Assembly: GCF_002001045.1 (NCBI RefSeq)
Contig: NZ_MUNR01000011.1
Span: forward strand, 310,001-374,000
Origin: Rhodanobacter sp. C01
GTDB taxonomy: Bacteria; Pseudomonadota; Gammaproteobacteria; Xanthomonadales; Rhodanobacteraceae
Reading direction: 5' to 3'
DNA: 64,000 bases
The position numbers were made by a program, and so were the translations under genes. The notes beneath the pieces are model-generated. The model saw nothing but the letters and a program-made list of their open reading frames with translations, was not told where the DNA came from and did not search any database. Positions 26,083-35,264 of the stretch are shown here, piece by piece; position 1 is the first letter of the stretch; the number at the start of each line of letters is the position of its first letter.

Positions 26083-27399
26083 ATGTTCACCTACTACCTG
26101 GAACTGGCCCTGCGCAGCCTGAAGCGCAGCCCCGGACTGACCGCACTGATGGTGCTGACGATCGCGTTCGGCGTGGCGGCATCGATGACCACATACTCGG
26201 TGTTCCGTGCGGTATCCGGGGATCCGATTCCGTGGAAGTCGTCGAAGCTGTTCGTGCCGCAGATCGACATGTGGGGGCCGAACGGGCGCGGCAGCGATGG
26301 CGAGCCACCGGATGCGATGGACTACAACGATGCGGTCACCCTGATGCGTGATCACCGTGCCAGGCTGCAGTCGGCGATGTACCAGATTTCCCCGTCGATC
26401 GTGCCGGCGGATGCCAGCAAGCATCCGATCAATGTCAGCGGCCACGCGGTGTACAGCGAGTTCTTCCCGATGCTGGATGTGCCGTTCCTGTACGGCAGCG
26501 GCTGGAGCACCGACGACGACACACAGCGCGCCGCGGTGGTGGTGATCAGCAGCAAGCTCAACCAGAAGCTGTTCGGCGGCAGCAACAGCGTGGGCAAGAC
26601 CGTCAACGTCGAGGGCAAGGATTATCGTGTGGTTGGCGTGCTGAACGACTGGAATCCGCAGCCGCGTTTCTTCGATGTGGTCAACAGCGGTGGGTTCTCC
26701 ACCGGTGTCGAGGATGTGTTCCTGCCGTTCCAGCGGGCCATCTCGGTAGGCATTCCCAACGACGGCAATACCAATTGCAACGCGGTACCGACTGAATCGG
26801 GCTTCGTCGGCCTGCAACATTCCGCCTGCGTGTGGATCGCCTACATGGCCGAGCTGGACGACGCGGCGGCGGTAATCGCCTACAAGCAGTATCTCGATGG
26901 CTATGCGCACGACGCGCAGCAGTCCGGTCGCTTTGGCTGGGCGCCGAATAACCGTCTACGCGACCTGCCGGCGTGGCTGGACAACCAGCACGTGGTGCCC
27001 AGTGATACCAAGGTGTCGCTGCTGGTGGCACTGGGCTTGCTGCTCGCATGCCTGGTCAATACCGCGGGCCTGCTGCTTGCGAAATTCCTGCGTCGCAGCA
27101 GCGAGATCGGCGTGCGGCGCGCACTCGGGGCGCCGCGCATGGCGATCTATGCGCAGTTCCTTGTCGAGGCCGGCATGATCGGCCTGGCCGGCGGCGTGCT
27201 GGGCCTGTTGCTGACCGGTGTCGGTGTGGCCAGCGTGGGTTGGGTATTGCCGAAGGACATCGCCGCGCTGGCACGGGTGGACATCTCACTGCTGCTGATC
27301 ACCTTGCTGGTGGCTGTCATCGCGACCACGCTGGCCGGGCTCTATCCCACTTTCCGTGCTTCACGTGTGCAACCCGCGTGGCAGCTCAAGAGTAATTGA
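26083..27399 (+). CDS. ABC permease A2 (MacB/FtsX type, clade I)
   Basis: A-type permease of 438 residues, closest to A1: both share the V-A-A-S-M, S-V-F-R-A-V-S-G and P-I-P motifs after the first helix. The periplasmic domain has the Cys pair seen in A1 (NTNCNAV and SACVWIA). The C-terminal FtsX part has SSEIGVRRALGAPRMAIYAQFL and ends FRASRVQPAWQLKSN. I use the ATG at 26083 (MFTYYLELALRSL), which matches the other A-types; an in-frame ATG 15 nt upstream is possible. B2 follows after 10 nt. Confidence 0.92.
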   Translation: MFTYYLELALRSLKRSPGLTALMVLTIAFGVAASMTTYSVFRAVSGDPIPWKSSKLFVPQIDMWGPNGRGSDGEPPDAMDYNDAVTLMRDHRARLQSAMYQISPSIVPADASKHPINVSGHAVYSEFFPMLDVPFLYGSGWSTDDDTQRAAVVVISSKLNQKLFGGSNSVGKTVNVEGKDYRVVGVLNDWNPQPRFFDVVNSGGFSTGVEDVFLPFQRAISVGIPNDGNTNCNAVPTESGFVGLQHSACVWIAYMAELDDAAAVIAYKQYLDGYAHDAQQSGRFGWAPNNRLRDLPAWLDNQHVVPSDTKVSLLVALGLLLACLVNTAGLLLAKFLRRSSEIGVRRALGAPRMAIYAQFLVEAGMIGLAGGVLGLLLTGVGVASVGWVLPKDIAALARVDISLLLITLLVAVIATTLAGLYPTFRASRVQPAWQLKSN

Positions 27400-27409
27400 G
27401 GAAACCCTC

Positions 27410-28666
27410 ATGACAATGCATCCCATTCTTGCGGCATTGCGCAAGCACAAGGCCGGTGTCGTCCTCATCTCGCTGCAGATCGCGCTGACCCTGGCGATCG
27501 TCTGCAATGCGGTGTTCATCATCGGCCAGCGTATCGAACGAGTGAACCGGCCGACCGGCCTCGACGAAAACAATCTGTTCCTGATCTCCCAGCAATGGGT
27601 GGGTGCGCCCGGCGGGGACGATCCTGCTGGCGTGGAAAAACTCGACGTGATGCAGCGCGAAGACCTCGCCGCATTGCGCAACCTGCCCGACGTGGCCTCG
27701 GTGGCGCCGAGCAATTCGATACCGTTGCTCAATTCCTCGTGGACGGGCTCGGTGTCGATCAAGCCCGGGCAGCAACTAGGCGACAAGAGCGGCACGCGTA
27801 CGGCGTATTACTTCACAGACGATCAGGTGTTCCCCGCGCTGGGTTTGCGCCTGGTCGCCGGACGCGCGTTTACTGCCGCAGACGTGCAGCACCAGGGCGC
27901 CCGCGATCAGCGCGACCGTCCAGTCATCATCGTCACCAAGGCGCTTGCCGACAAGCTGTTCCCGCAGGGCAGCGCGGTAGGCAAGGTGATCTACTCGGAT
28001 GGCAGCAGCTCGCCGAGCACCATCATCGGCGTGGTCGAGCGCATGCAGATACCAGCCAGCGGCAGCTGGGGCAATGATTTCACCTGGTATTCGACCCTGG
28101 TGCCGACGCGACTGGATTCGAACTTCGCGCGATACGTGGTGCGGGCCAAGCCCGGCCGGCTCGATGCCGCGATGCGTGCCGTGCCGGCCACACTGTATGG
28201 GGTGAACCCGATGCGCGTGCTCGACGACGACAGCGTCAAGTCCTTCGCCGACATCCGCGCCAGTGCCTACCGGGCCGATGTCGGCATGGCGATCCTGATG
28301 GGCGTGGTCTGCCTGATCCTGCTCTGCGTCACCGCAGCCGGCATCGTCGGGCTCACCAGTTTCTGGGTCGGCCAGCGCCATCGGCAGATCGGCGTGCGGC
28401 GTGCCCTCGGCGCCCGCAAGATCGACATCCTGCACTACTTCCAGATCGAGAATCTGCTGATTGCCGGCGTCGGCGTGGTGCTGGGCGTGCTGCTCGCTGT
28501 GGGTCTCAACATCTGGCTGATGACGCATTACGAAATGACGCGCATTCCGGCGTTGTATGTGCTGACCGGCGTGCTCGCGATGCTGGCGATCGGGCAGGCC
28601 GCGGTCTTCGTGCCGGCCCGGCGCGCTTCCAACGTGCCGCCGGTGGTGGCGACACGGGCAGTTTGA
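27410..28666 (+). CDS. ABC permease B2 (MacB/FtsX type, clade I)
   Basis: B-type permease of 418 residues, very similar to B3 next to it: both have HKAGVVLI, LQIALTLAI, FIIGQRIERV, LPDVAS and GARKIDILHYFQ. The ribosome binding site AGGAA lies just after the A2 stop. The last 52 nucleotides, including the stop codon, are repeated exactly at the end of B3, which points to a recent tandem duplication. The C-terminus reads PARRASNVPPVVATRAV. Confidence 0.92.
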   Translation: MTMHPILAALRKHKAGVVLISLQIALTLAIVCNAVFIIGQRIERVNRPTGLDENNLFLISQQWVGAPGGDDPAGVEKLDVMQREDLAALRNLPDVASVAPSNSIPLLNSSWTGSVSIKPGQQLGDKSGTRTAYYFTDDQVFPALGLRLVAGRAFTAADVQHQGARDQRDRPVIIVTKALADKLFPQGSAVGKVIYSDGSSSPSTIIGVVERMQIPASGSWGNDFTWYSTLVPTRLDSNFARYVVRAKPGRLDAAMRAVPATLYGVNPMRVLDDDSVKSFADIRASAYRADVGMAILMGVVCLILLCVTAAGIVGLTSFWVGQRHRQIGVRRALGARKIDILHYFQIENLLIAGVGVVLGVLLAVGLNIWLMTHYEMTRIPALYVLTGVLAMLAIGQAAVFVPARRASNVPPVVATRAV

Positions 28667-28667
28667 T
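28616..28667 (+). repeat. 52-bp direct repeat, copy 1 (end of B2)
   Basis: The last codons and stop of B2 are identical over 52 bp to the end of B3 at 29971-30022. The repeat marks the unit duplicated or recombined between the two genes, one unit being about 1.36 kb. Confidence 0.85.
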
Positions 28668-28681
28668 GACAACCCTTCTCT

Positions 28682-28700
28682 CTTCTGTCACTGACAGAAG
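28682..28700. repeat. hairpin in the B2-B3 gap
   Basis: CTTCTGTCA and TGACAGAAG form a perfect inverted repeat with a 1-nt centre (8-bp stem, 3-nt loop in RNA), flanked by AACCC and GGGTT that can extend pairing. It lies directly after B2 and could act in transcript processing or partial termination. Confidence 0.55.
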
Positions 28701-28729
28701 TGGGTTTCATGTGCAGGAGTAATGGATGC

Positions 28730-28774
28730 ATGTACGGTTATTTCCTTGAACAGGCTCCACGGTGCACGGCATGA
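28730..28774 (+). pseudogene. remnant of a deleted A-type permease start
   Basis: A 14-codon frame, MYGYFLEQAPRCTA, is preceded by AGGAGTAATGGATGC. It matches the beginnings of the A-type genes (M-F-G-Y-Y-L-E-L-A-L-R) and their leader context (compare AGCTTGATGC before A4), then diverges after about nine codons. Everything else of the A gene that should stand between B2 and B3 is missing. Its stop overlaps the B3 start as ATGA, so the stub now serves as a coupled leader. Confidence 0.75.
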
Positions 28775-30021
28775 CCGTGCATCCGATCATCGCGGCCTTG
28801 CACAAGCACAAGGCTGGCGTGGTGCTGATCGCGCTGCAGATCGCGCTGACCCTTGCGATCATCTGCAATGCGATCTTCATCATCGGCCAGCGTATCGAGC
28901 GGGTGAGCCAGCCCACTGGCATGCACGAAGAGAACGACCTGTTCCTGATCACACAGCAGTGGGTGAGTGCGCCCAGTGCCGATGATCCGGGTGGCCTGGA
29001 AAAGCTCGACAGCATGCAGCAAACGGATCTGGCCACCTTGCGCAACCTGCCGGACGTGGCTTCGGCGGCGCCGATCCGTTCGCTGCCATTGCTTCGTTCC
29101 GGCTCGGTCGGAGGGATCGGGCTGAAGCCCCTGCAGCAAAAGGACACCATAGACGCGAATTACTACTATGGCGACGAGCAGGCGTTGTCGACCCTCGGCC
29201 TCAAGCTGGTCGCGGGTCGTGCATTTACCGCCGCCGATGTCCAGCACAAGCCAATGCGCGACCAGGGCGAGCCAGTGCTCGCGATCGTCACCAAACCGGT
29301 GGCAGACAAACTGTTTCCGCAGGGCGACGCCGTCGGCAAGGTGATCTATCTCGACAGCAGCGGCACGCCAACCACCGTTGTCGGCGTGGTCGCGCGACTG
29401 CAGAGCGCAGTCGATACCGCAGGCAGCAGCCTCACTTGGTATTCGGCCCTGTTCCCGGTCCGGCAGGATGCGAATTTCTCGCGCACCGTGGTGCGTGCAA
29501 AACCGGGGCGACTGGAAGCGGCGATGCGCGCCGTACGGCCCGCACTGTATGCGGTCAATCCCATGCGCGTGATCGATGATGAGCAAGGTGTGCGCTCTTT
29601 CGTGGATATCCGTGCCGATGCTTATCGAGCCGACCTGGGGATGGCGATACTGATGAGCGTGGTCTGCCTGATTCTGCTCAGCATCACGGCCGCCGGCATT
29701 GTTGGTCTTACCAGCTTCTGGGTCGGTCAGCGACAGCGGCAGATCGGCGTGCGGCGCGCATTGGGTGCACGCAAGATCGACATCCTGCATTACTTCCAGC
29801 TCGAGAACCTGCTGATTGCCGGCATTGGCGCCGTGATCGGCATCCTGCTCGCGATCGGTCTCAATCTGTGGTTGATCACCCACTTCGAGATGGACCGCAT
29901 GCCGGTGATCTATGTGCTTGTCGGCGTGCTGGCGGTACTGGCATTGGGGCAGGCTGCGGTGTTCGTACCAGCCCGGCGCGCTTCCAACGTGCCGCCGGTG
30001 GTGGCGACACGGGCAGTTTGA
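28771..30021 (+). CDS. ABC permease B3 (MacB/FtsX type, clade I), partnerless
   Basis: B-type permease of 416 residues and a close paralog of B2. It is the only permease in the array not preceded by an intact A-type gene; only a 14-codon A stub lies upstream. The ATG at 28771 (MTVHPIIAALHKHKAG) matches the other B-types; a GTG three codons earlier is possible. The FtsX part reads GIVGLTSFWVGQRQRQIGVR, and it ends PPVVATRAV. It may use A2 or another A protein as partner, or act as a homodimer. Confidence 0.92.
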   Translation: MTVHPIIAALHKHKAGVVLIALQIALTLAIICNAIFIIGQRIERVSQPTGMHEENDLFLITQQWVSAPSADDPGGLEKLDSMQQTDLATLRNLPDVASAAPIRSLPLLRSGSVGGIGLKPLQQKDTIDANYYYGDEQALSTLGLKLVAGRAFTAADVQHKPMRDQGEPVLAIVTKPVADKLFPQGDAVGKVIYLDSSGTPTTVVGVVARLQSAVDTAGSSLTWYSALFPVRQDANFSRTVVRAKPGRLEAAMRAVRPALYAVNPMRVIDDEQGVRSFVDIRADAYRADLGMAILMSVVCLILLSITAAGIVGLTSFWVGQRQRQIGVRRALGARKIDILHYFQLENLLIAGIGAVIGILLAIGLNLWLITHFEMDRMPVIYVLVGVLAVLALGQAAVFVPARRASNVPPVVATRAV

Positions 30022-30022
30022 T
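29971..30022 (+). repeat. 52-bp direct repeat, copy 2 (end of B3)
   Basis: Identical to 28616-28667. See copy 1. Confidence 0.85.
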
Positions 30023-30028
30023 TTTGGA

Positions 30029-30053
30029 CCCGCCTCCTTTTGCGGGAGGCGGG
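30029..30053 (+). repeat. hairpin between B3 and A3
   Basis: CCCGCCTCC and GGAGGCGGG form a 9-bp GC stem with a 7-nt loop containing TTTT, in the 51-nt gap that separates clade I from clade II permeases. There is no T-run after it, so it could slow or process the transcript rather than end it. Confidence 0.5.
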
Positions 30054-30072
30054 ATGCAAGGGGAGTCCGAGC

Positions 30073-31380
30073 ATGTTTATCTACTATCTGGATCTGGCTC
30101 TGCGCAGTCTCAGGCGCAACAAGGCGCTCACGGCGCTGATGGTGCTGGCGATCGCGCTGGGCATCGGCGCCAGCATGACCACGCTGACCGTGCTGCATGT
30201 GCTGTCCGGCGATCCGTTGCCGGGCAAGAGCGCGCAGCTGTACTACCCGCAGGTCGACCCACAGGACATCAAGGGCATGTCCCCAAGCAAGGAGCCGCCG
30301 GATCAGGTCACCCTGATCGATGGTCTGAACCTGCTGCATGCCGTGCGCGCGGATCATCAGGCGCTGATGGCCGGCGGATCGGTGCCACTCCAGCCCGAAC
30401 AGTCTTCGCTTGATCCGTTCTACGTCGACGCGCGTTACACCACGGCGGATTTCTTCGTGATGTTCGACGCACCGTTCCTGTACGGCCGCGGCTGGACCGA
30501 AGCGGATGGCGACGCCAAGGCGCGCCAGGTGGTGATTGCAAAAGCGCTCAACGACAAGCTGTTTGCCGGAGAGAACAGCGTGGGTCGCACACTGCGCATG
30601 GCGGGTACCTCTTTCCGCATCGTGGGCGTACTGGACAGCTGGCAGCCGAACCCGCATTTCTATGATCTCAACACGGGTTCCTACGCCTACAGCGAGCAGG
30701 TGTTCGTGCCGTTGCAGACGATGCTTGATCTGCACCTGAGTCGCAGCGGCTCCAATGATTGCTGGGGGAACGGTGGTGGCGGTACTGACAACATCCTGCC
30801 ATCGGATGAGTGCGTGTGGCTGCAGTTCTGGGTGCAACTGGACAGTCCCGCGAAAGCAGTCGCGTACAAGGAATTCCTGACGCACTACTCACAGGATCAG
30901 AAGACGCTGGGCCGTTTCCAGCGTGCACCGAACGTGCGCCTGCGTAACGTGATGCAGTGGCTCGACTACCAGATGGTCGTGCCCGACGACGTGCGCCTGC
31001 AGAACGGGCTGGCGTTCGGCTTCCTGCTGGTGTGCCTGGTCAACACGGTGGGACTGATGCTGGCCAAGTTCATGCGCCGTGCGGCCGAGTTGGGTGTACG
31101 TCGCGCGCTGGGGGCGTCGCGGCGAGCGCTGTTCGCGCAGTTGCTGATCGAATCCGGCGTGGTCGGTCTGGTCGGTGGCTGCGGTGGTTTGCTGCTGGCG
31201 ATGTTCGGCTTGTGGCTGGTGCGGCAGCGGCCTTCGGACTATGCCGCGCTGGCGCACCTGGACCTGAGCATGTTGTTCATCACCTTCGTGCTGGCAGTAT
31301 GCGCCACGCTGCTGGCCGGCCTGCTGCCCGCCTGGCGCGCCTGCCAGATTGCGCCTGCCCTGCAACTGAAGAGCAACTGA
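30073..31380 (+). CDS. ABC permease A3 (MacB/FtsX type, clade II)
   Basis: A-type permease of 435 residues and the first of clade II. After the first helix it reads G-I-G-A-S-M-T-T-L-T-V with L-S-G-D-P-L-P, unlike A1/A2. The periplasmic Cys pair is present (NDCWG and DECVW). The FtsX part has AAELGVRRALGASRRALFAQ, and it ends WRACQIAPALQLKSN. GGGGAG precedes the ATG at 30073. B4 follows after 8 nt. Confidence 0.92.
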   Translation: MFIYYLDLALRSLRRNKALTALMVLAIALGIGASMTTLTVLHVLSGDPLPGKSAQLYYPQVDPQDIKGMSPSKEPPDQVTLIDGLNLLHAVRADHQALMAGGSVPLQPEQSSLDPFYVDARYTTADFFVMFDAPFLYGRGWTEADGDAKARQVVIAKALNDKLFAGENSVGRTLRMAGTSFRIVGVLDSWQPNPHFYDLNTGSYAYSEQVFVPLQTMLDLHLSRSGSNDCWGNGGGGTDNILPSDECVWLQFWVQLDSPAKAVAYKEFLTHYSQDQKTLGRFQRAPNVRLRNVMQWLDYQMVVPDDVRLQNGLAFGFLLVCLVNTVGLMLAKFMRRAAELGVRRALGASRRALFAQLLIESGVVGLVGGCGGLLLAMFGLWLVRQRPSDYAALAHLDLSMLFITFVLAVCATLLAGLLPAWRACQIAPALQLKSN

Positions 31381-31388
31381 GGCGAGCC

Positions 31389-32621
31389 ATGGACATTCTT
31401 CCGATCCTTTCCACGCTGCGCCGACACAAGCTGACTTCCTGGCTGCTGATCCTAGAAATCGCGCTGACCTGCGCCATCGTCTGCAATGCGGTGTTCCTGA
31501 TCGGCCAGCGCCTGCAGCGCATGGACATGCCAAGTGGCGTGGCCGAACACGAACTACTGCAGATCCAGGTGGCCGATGTGACCTCACCATCCAATCCCTA
31601 TGCCCGCCTGGCAGAGGATATGGCAGCACTCAGGCAGGTGCCTGGCGTGCTCTCGGTGGCTTCGTCCAACGAAGTGCCGTTTGGCAACTCGTCGTCGAAC
31701 GGCAATATCCGGCTGGATCCGGCGCAACCCGAACGCACGCTCAACGCCACCACCTACTTCGGTGAAAACCTGGTGCAGACATTGGGTCCGCGGCTGGTGT
31801 CCGGGCGCGATCTGCAGTCCGATGACTTTGTCGATGTGGAGGCGGCATTGAAGGGGCTCAGTACAGGTGACAGCAAGAGCCTGCCGCATGTGACCTTGAT
31901 CACCCAGACTCTGGCCGAACGGCTGTGGCCGGGACAGAACCCGCTGGGCCGCATCATCTATCTCACGCCCACGGTGGGCCTGCGCGTGGTTGGTGTGCTG
32001 GACAGCCTGGCGCGGCCCAATGCCTACGACCAGGCCAAGGCGCAATACAGCATGGTCGTGCCGTTGCGCATGGGGGCGGACAAGGATCTGAGCTACCTGA
32101 TCCGCGCGCGACCGGAAGATCGCGCGAACGTGCTGGCCGCCGCGCTGGTCGCACTGAAGAAAGTCGACCCGCAGCGTGTGGTGACCATGCAGCGCAGCTT
32201 CGACGAAGTACGCCGGAAGTTTTTCCAGGACGACCGTGCGATGGCCGGCATGCTGGTCGGGGTGATCGTGGCGCTGCTGATCGTCACCGCACTGGGCATC
32301 GTCGGGCTGGCCAGTTTCTGGGTGGCGCAGCGCCGCCGAACTATCGGCGTGCGCCGCGCGCTGGGCGCCACCCGCGGCAACATCCTGCACTACTTCCAGA
32401 CCGAGAATTTCGTGCTGGCCACGTTCGGTATCGCGCTGGGCATGGTGCTGGCCTACGGCGTCAACCTGTTCCTGATGAGCCACTACGAATTGCCGCGGCT
32501 GCCGGGCATCTATTTCCCGGTGGGCGCGGTACTGCTGTGGCTGATCGGCCAGCTCGCCGTACTAGGCCCTGCGCTGCGCGCTGCGGCGGTGCCACCGGTG
32601 GTGGCGACAAGGTCAGTGTGA
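31389..32621 (+). CDS. ABC permease B4 (MacB/FtsX type, clade II)
   Basis: B-type permease of 410 residues. The N-terminal helix contains LTCAIVCNAVFLIGQRLQ. The FtsX region reads GIVGLASFWVAQRRRTIGVR and GATRGNILHYFQTENFV, which differ from clade I (WVGQR). The last 17 residues (ALRAAAVPPVVATRSV and one residue before) are shared almost exactly with B5, B6 and B7, and the DNA there is also nearly the same. The ATG at 31389 lies 8 nt after A3. Confidence 0.92.
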   Translation: MDILPILSTLRRHKLTSWLLILEIALTCAIVCNAVFLIGQRLQRMDMPSGVAEHELLQIQVADVTSPSNPYARLAEDMAALRQVPGVLSVASSNEVPFGNSSSNGNIRLDPAQPERTLNATTYFGENLVQTLGPRLVSGRDLQSDDFVDVEAALKGLSTGDSKSLPHVTLITQTLAERLWPGQNPLGRIIYLTPTVGLRVVGVLDSLARPNAYDQAKAQYSMVVPLRMGADKDLSYLIRARPEDRANVLAAALVALKKVDPQRVVTMQRSFDEVRRKFFQDDRAMAGMLVGVIVALLIVTALGIVGLASFWVAQRRRTIGVRRALGATRGNILHYFQTENFVLATFGIALGMVLAYGVNLFLMSHYELPRLPGIYFPVGAVLLWLIGQLAVLGPALRAAAVPPVVATRSV

Positions 32622-32647
32622 TGCATTCCGTGAAGGGAGCTTGATGC

Positions 32648-33973
32648 ATGTTTGCCTATTACCTGGATCTGGCGGTGCGCAGCCTGAAGCGCAACAAGGT
32701 GCTTACGGCACTGATGGTGCTTGCCATTGCGGTCGGCATCGGTGCCAGCATGACCACGTTGACGGTGATGCATCTGCTGTCTGGTGATCCGCTGCCGGGC
32801 AGGAGCGGTACGTTGTTCTATCCACAGGTGGATGCTGATCCGACCAACGATTACAGCCACGCCGAGCCACTGGACGTGATGGACTATCGCTCGGCAGTGG
32901 ATCTCTGGAGTGCGCATCGCGCGGATCGGCAGACACTCGTCGTGGATAGCAAGCTCAAGGTGCATGCGCCGGAAGTGAACTTGCCGCCGCTGATGGAGAT
33001 GATGCTTTCCACTACATCGGATTTCTTCCCGATGTTCGACGTGCCATTTCAGTACGGCAGCGGCTGGAGTGCGGATGACGATGCGAAGCACGCGCGCGTG
33101 GCCGTGATCTCGGCCGATCTCAACAACAAATTGTTCGGCGGCACGAACAGTGTGGGACACACGCTTCGCCTGCGCGATACCGACGTGCGCATCGTTGGCG
33201 TACTGAAGCCATGGCGACCCTCGCCGCAGTTCTACATGGTGGCGGGCGGACGCTTCGCAAACGGCCAGACGGACGATTTCTATACCAAGCCGGAGGATGT
33301 GTTTACGCCCTTCACCAGTGGTCTCGAGATCAACGATGGCAACTTCTGGCAATTCACCTGCTGGCATATGCCTGACACGCCGGGGCATCTGCAGAATGCG
33401 CCATGCGTATGGATCAGGCTGTGGGTTGAACTGGGCGGTGCCGCGAAGGTAGCTGACTATCGCAGCTTCCTGGCGGGTTATGCCGCGCAGCAGAAGGCGC
33501 TAGGTCGTATCACCCATGCCGACAACACCCGCCTGCGCTCGCTGATGCAATGGCTGGACTTCAATCATGTCGTGCCCAGTGACGTGCACCTGCAAACCTG
33601 GTTGGCATTCGCCTTTCTGGCCATCTGTTTGTTCAACACGGTCGGCCTGTTGCTGGCGAAATTTCTTCGTCGCAGCGGTGAGATCGGTGTGCGTCGGGCG
33701 CTGGGCGCCAGCCGCAGGGCGGTATTCGCGCAATGTCTGGTCGAAGCTGGCCTGATCGGTCTGCTCGGCGGCATCGGTGGGTGGTTGCTCACGCTGACCG
33801 GGCTGTGGCTGGTGCGTCGGCAACCATCCGCGTATGCGGATCTCGCGCATCTGGATGCTCCGATGTTTTTCGCCACGTTCGTGCTGGCCATCATGGTCAG
33901 CCTGCTGGCTGGTGCATTGCCGGCGCTGCGAGCGAGTCGCATTGCGCCCGCGCTGCAGTTGAAGACACTGTAA
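32648..33973 (+). CDS. ABC permease A4 (MacB/FtsX type, clade II)
   Basis: A-type permease of 441 residues, the longest of the six because of a longer periplasmic segment (FYMVAGGRFANGQTDDFY region). The Cys pair is kept (QFTCWHM and APCVWIR). After the first helix it has the clade II pattern G-I-G-A-S-M-T-T-L-T-V-M. The C-terminus is LRASRIAPALQLKTL. It lies 26 nt behind B4, the tightest gap between pairs, and 12 nt before B5. Confidence 0.92.
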   Translation: MFAYYLDLAVRSLKRNKVLTALMVLAIAVGIGASMTTLTVMHLLSGDPLPGRSGTLFYPQVDADPTNDYSHAEPLDVMDYRSAVDLWSAHRADRQTLVVDSKLKVHAPEVNLPPLMEMMLSTTSDFFPMFDVPFQYGSGWSADDDAKHARVAVISADLNNKLFGGTNSVGHTLRLRDTDVRIVGVLKPWRPSPQFYMVAGGRFANGQTDDFYTKPEDVFTPFTSGLEINDGNFWQFTCWHMPDTPGHLQNAPCVWIRLWVELGGAAKVADYRSFLAGYAAQQKALGRITHADNTRLRSLMQWLDFNHVVPSDVHLQTWLAFAFLAICLFNTVGLLLAKFLRRSGEIGVRRALGASRRAVFAQCLVEAGLIGLLGGIGGWLLTLTGLWLVRRQPSAYADLAHLDAPMFFATFVLAIMVSLLAGALPALRASRIAPALQLKTL

Positions 33974-33985
33974 GGGAGCACGAGC

Positions 33986-35200
33986 ATGCAAATTCGCCCC
34001 ATTCTTGCTGCATTGCGACGCCATCGTCTTGCCACCATGCTGGTTGCGCTGGAAATCGCACTTGCCTGTGCAGTGCTGTGCAACGCCTGCTTCCTGATTG
34101 CCAACAGGGTCGCGCTGCTGCACGTGGTGAGCGGCGTGGACGAAACCGCACTGGCAACGGTGCAGTTGACTGGTTATGAGGACAGTCATGCAGTCGATCT
34201 GAATGCGCGTGTTCTGGCTGGCCTGCGCAGTATTCCCGGCATGCAGTCGGTTAGCGTGTTGAACTCCATCCCGTTCGGTGCACGCCGAGGTACCGCGGGT
34301 ATCACGCTGGATATGGCGGGCCAGCACTTTGGCGGGGTGGTCGAGTTCTACGTCGGTGGTCCGGGCAGCATGCAGGCTTTGGGCCTGCATGTGACGTCGG
34401 GTCGTGCCCCCCAAGTGGATGATTTTCGGACTTTCGAAGGCCTGATGCCGACCGATGCATCCGTACAGATCACCCGTTCACTCGCTGAGCATTTATGGCC
34501 GGGTACCGATCCACTGGGCAAGGACTTCTGGCTGGACAAGTGGCATTACCGCGTGGTGGGCGTCATCGATCATCTGGTCCGGCCAGACCCATCCAACTGG
34601 CAGGGAGACAGCAAGGATTGGTCGATCTTCGTGCCGGCACTTCCCGGCAAATACCTCGCCGGCAGTTATCTGTTGCGCGCCGATCCGAAGGACATATCCC
34701 GCGTATTGCGCGATGCCCGCACGACCATTGCGAAGATCGCCCCGGATGCCGTATTCGACGAGGAGGGCAGCAAAACTCTGAGTGACCTTCGCACAGACAG
34801 TTTTCGCCAGGATCGCGCCATGGTCGGCATGCTGGTGGGGGTGATCATCGCGTTGCTGCTGGTGACGGCACTGGGCATCGTGGGCCTGGTCAGCTTCTGG
34901 GTGGCGCAGCGACGCAAGCAGATCGGCATCCGTCGCGCGATTGGCGCCACCCGCGCCGACATCCTGAATTATTTCCAGACCGAGAATTTCCTGATCGTCA
35001 CATTCGGCATCGTGCTGGGCATGTTGCTGGCGTTCGCGCTGAACCTGCTGTTGATGAAGCACTACGAATTGCCGCGGCTGCCGCTGTATTACCTGCCGAT
35101 CGGTGCCTTGATCTTGTGGGGACTGGGTCAGCTGGCCGTGCTCGGTCCGGCGCTGCGTGCGGCGGCGGTGCCGCCGGTAGTGGCAACGCGGTCGGTGTGA
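33986..35200 (+). CDS. ABC permease B5 (MacB/FtsX type, clade II)
   Basis: B-type permease of 404 residues with N-terminal MQIRPILAALRRHRLATML and the helix phrase LACAVLCNACFLIANRV. The periplasmic domain diverges strongly from B1-B3. The FtsX part reads GIVGLVSFWVAQRRKQIGIR and GATRADILNYFQTENFLIV, and the protein ends ALRAAAVPPVVATRSV. GGGAG precedes the ATG. Paired with A4. Confidence 0.92.
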   Translation: MQIRPILAALRRHRLATMLVALEIALACAVLCNACFLIANRVALLHVVSGVDETALATVQLTGYEDSHAVDLNARVLAGLRSIPGMQSVSVLNSIPFGARRGTAGITLDMAGQHFGGVVEFYVGGPGSMQALGLHVTSGRAPQVDDFRTFEGLMPTDASVQITRSLAEHLWPGTDPLGKDFWLDKWHYRVVGVIDHLVRPDPSNWQGDSKDWSIFVPALPGKYLAGSYLLRADPKDISRVLRDARTTIAKIAPDAVFDEEGSKTLSDLRTDSFRQDRAMVGMLVGVIIALLLVTALGIVGLVSFWVAQRRKQIGIRRAIGATRADILNYFQTENFLIVTFGIVLGMLLAFALNLLLMKHYELPRLPLYYLPIGALILWGLGQLAVLGPALRAAAVPPVVATRSV

Positions 35201-35264
35201 TGTTTGAAATATTGCTCCTCCCGGCGCTTGGGAAGAGCCTGCGCTACAACGCATAGGATCAACC

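Noticed and set aside
28682-28700. Perfect dyad considered as a regulator binding site
   Set aside because: It lies directly behind a stop codon inside a same-strand gene array, with no promoter near it. An RNA hairpin is the simpler reading.
30022-30072. Possible operon border with a new promoter between B3 and A3
   Set aside because: The 51-nt gap is filled by a hairpin and the ribosome binding site. No -10/-35 or -24/-12 pair is visible.
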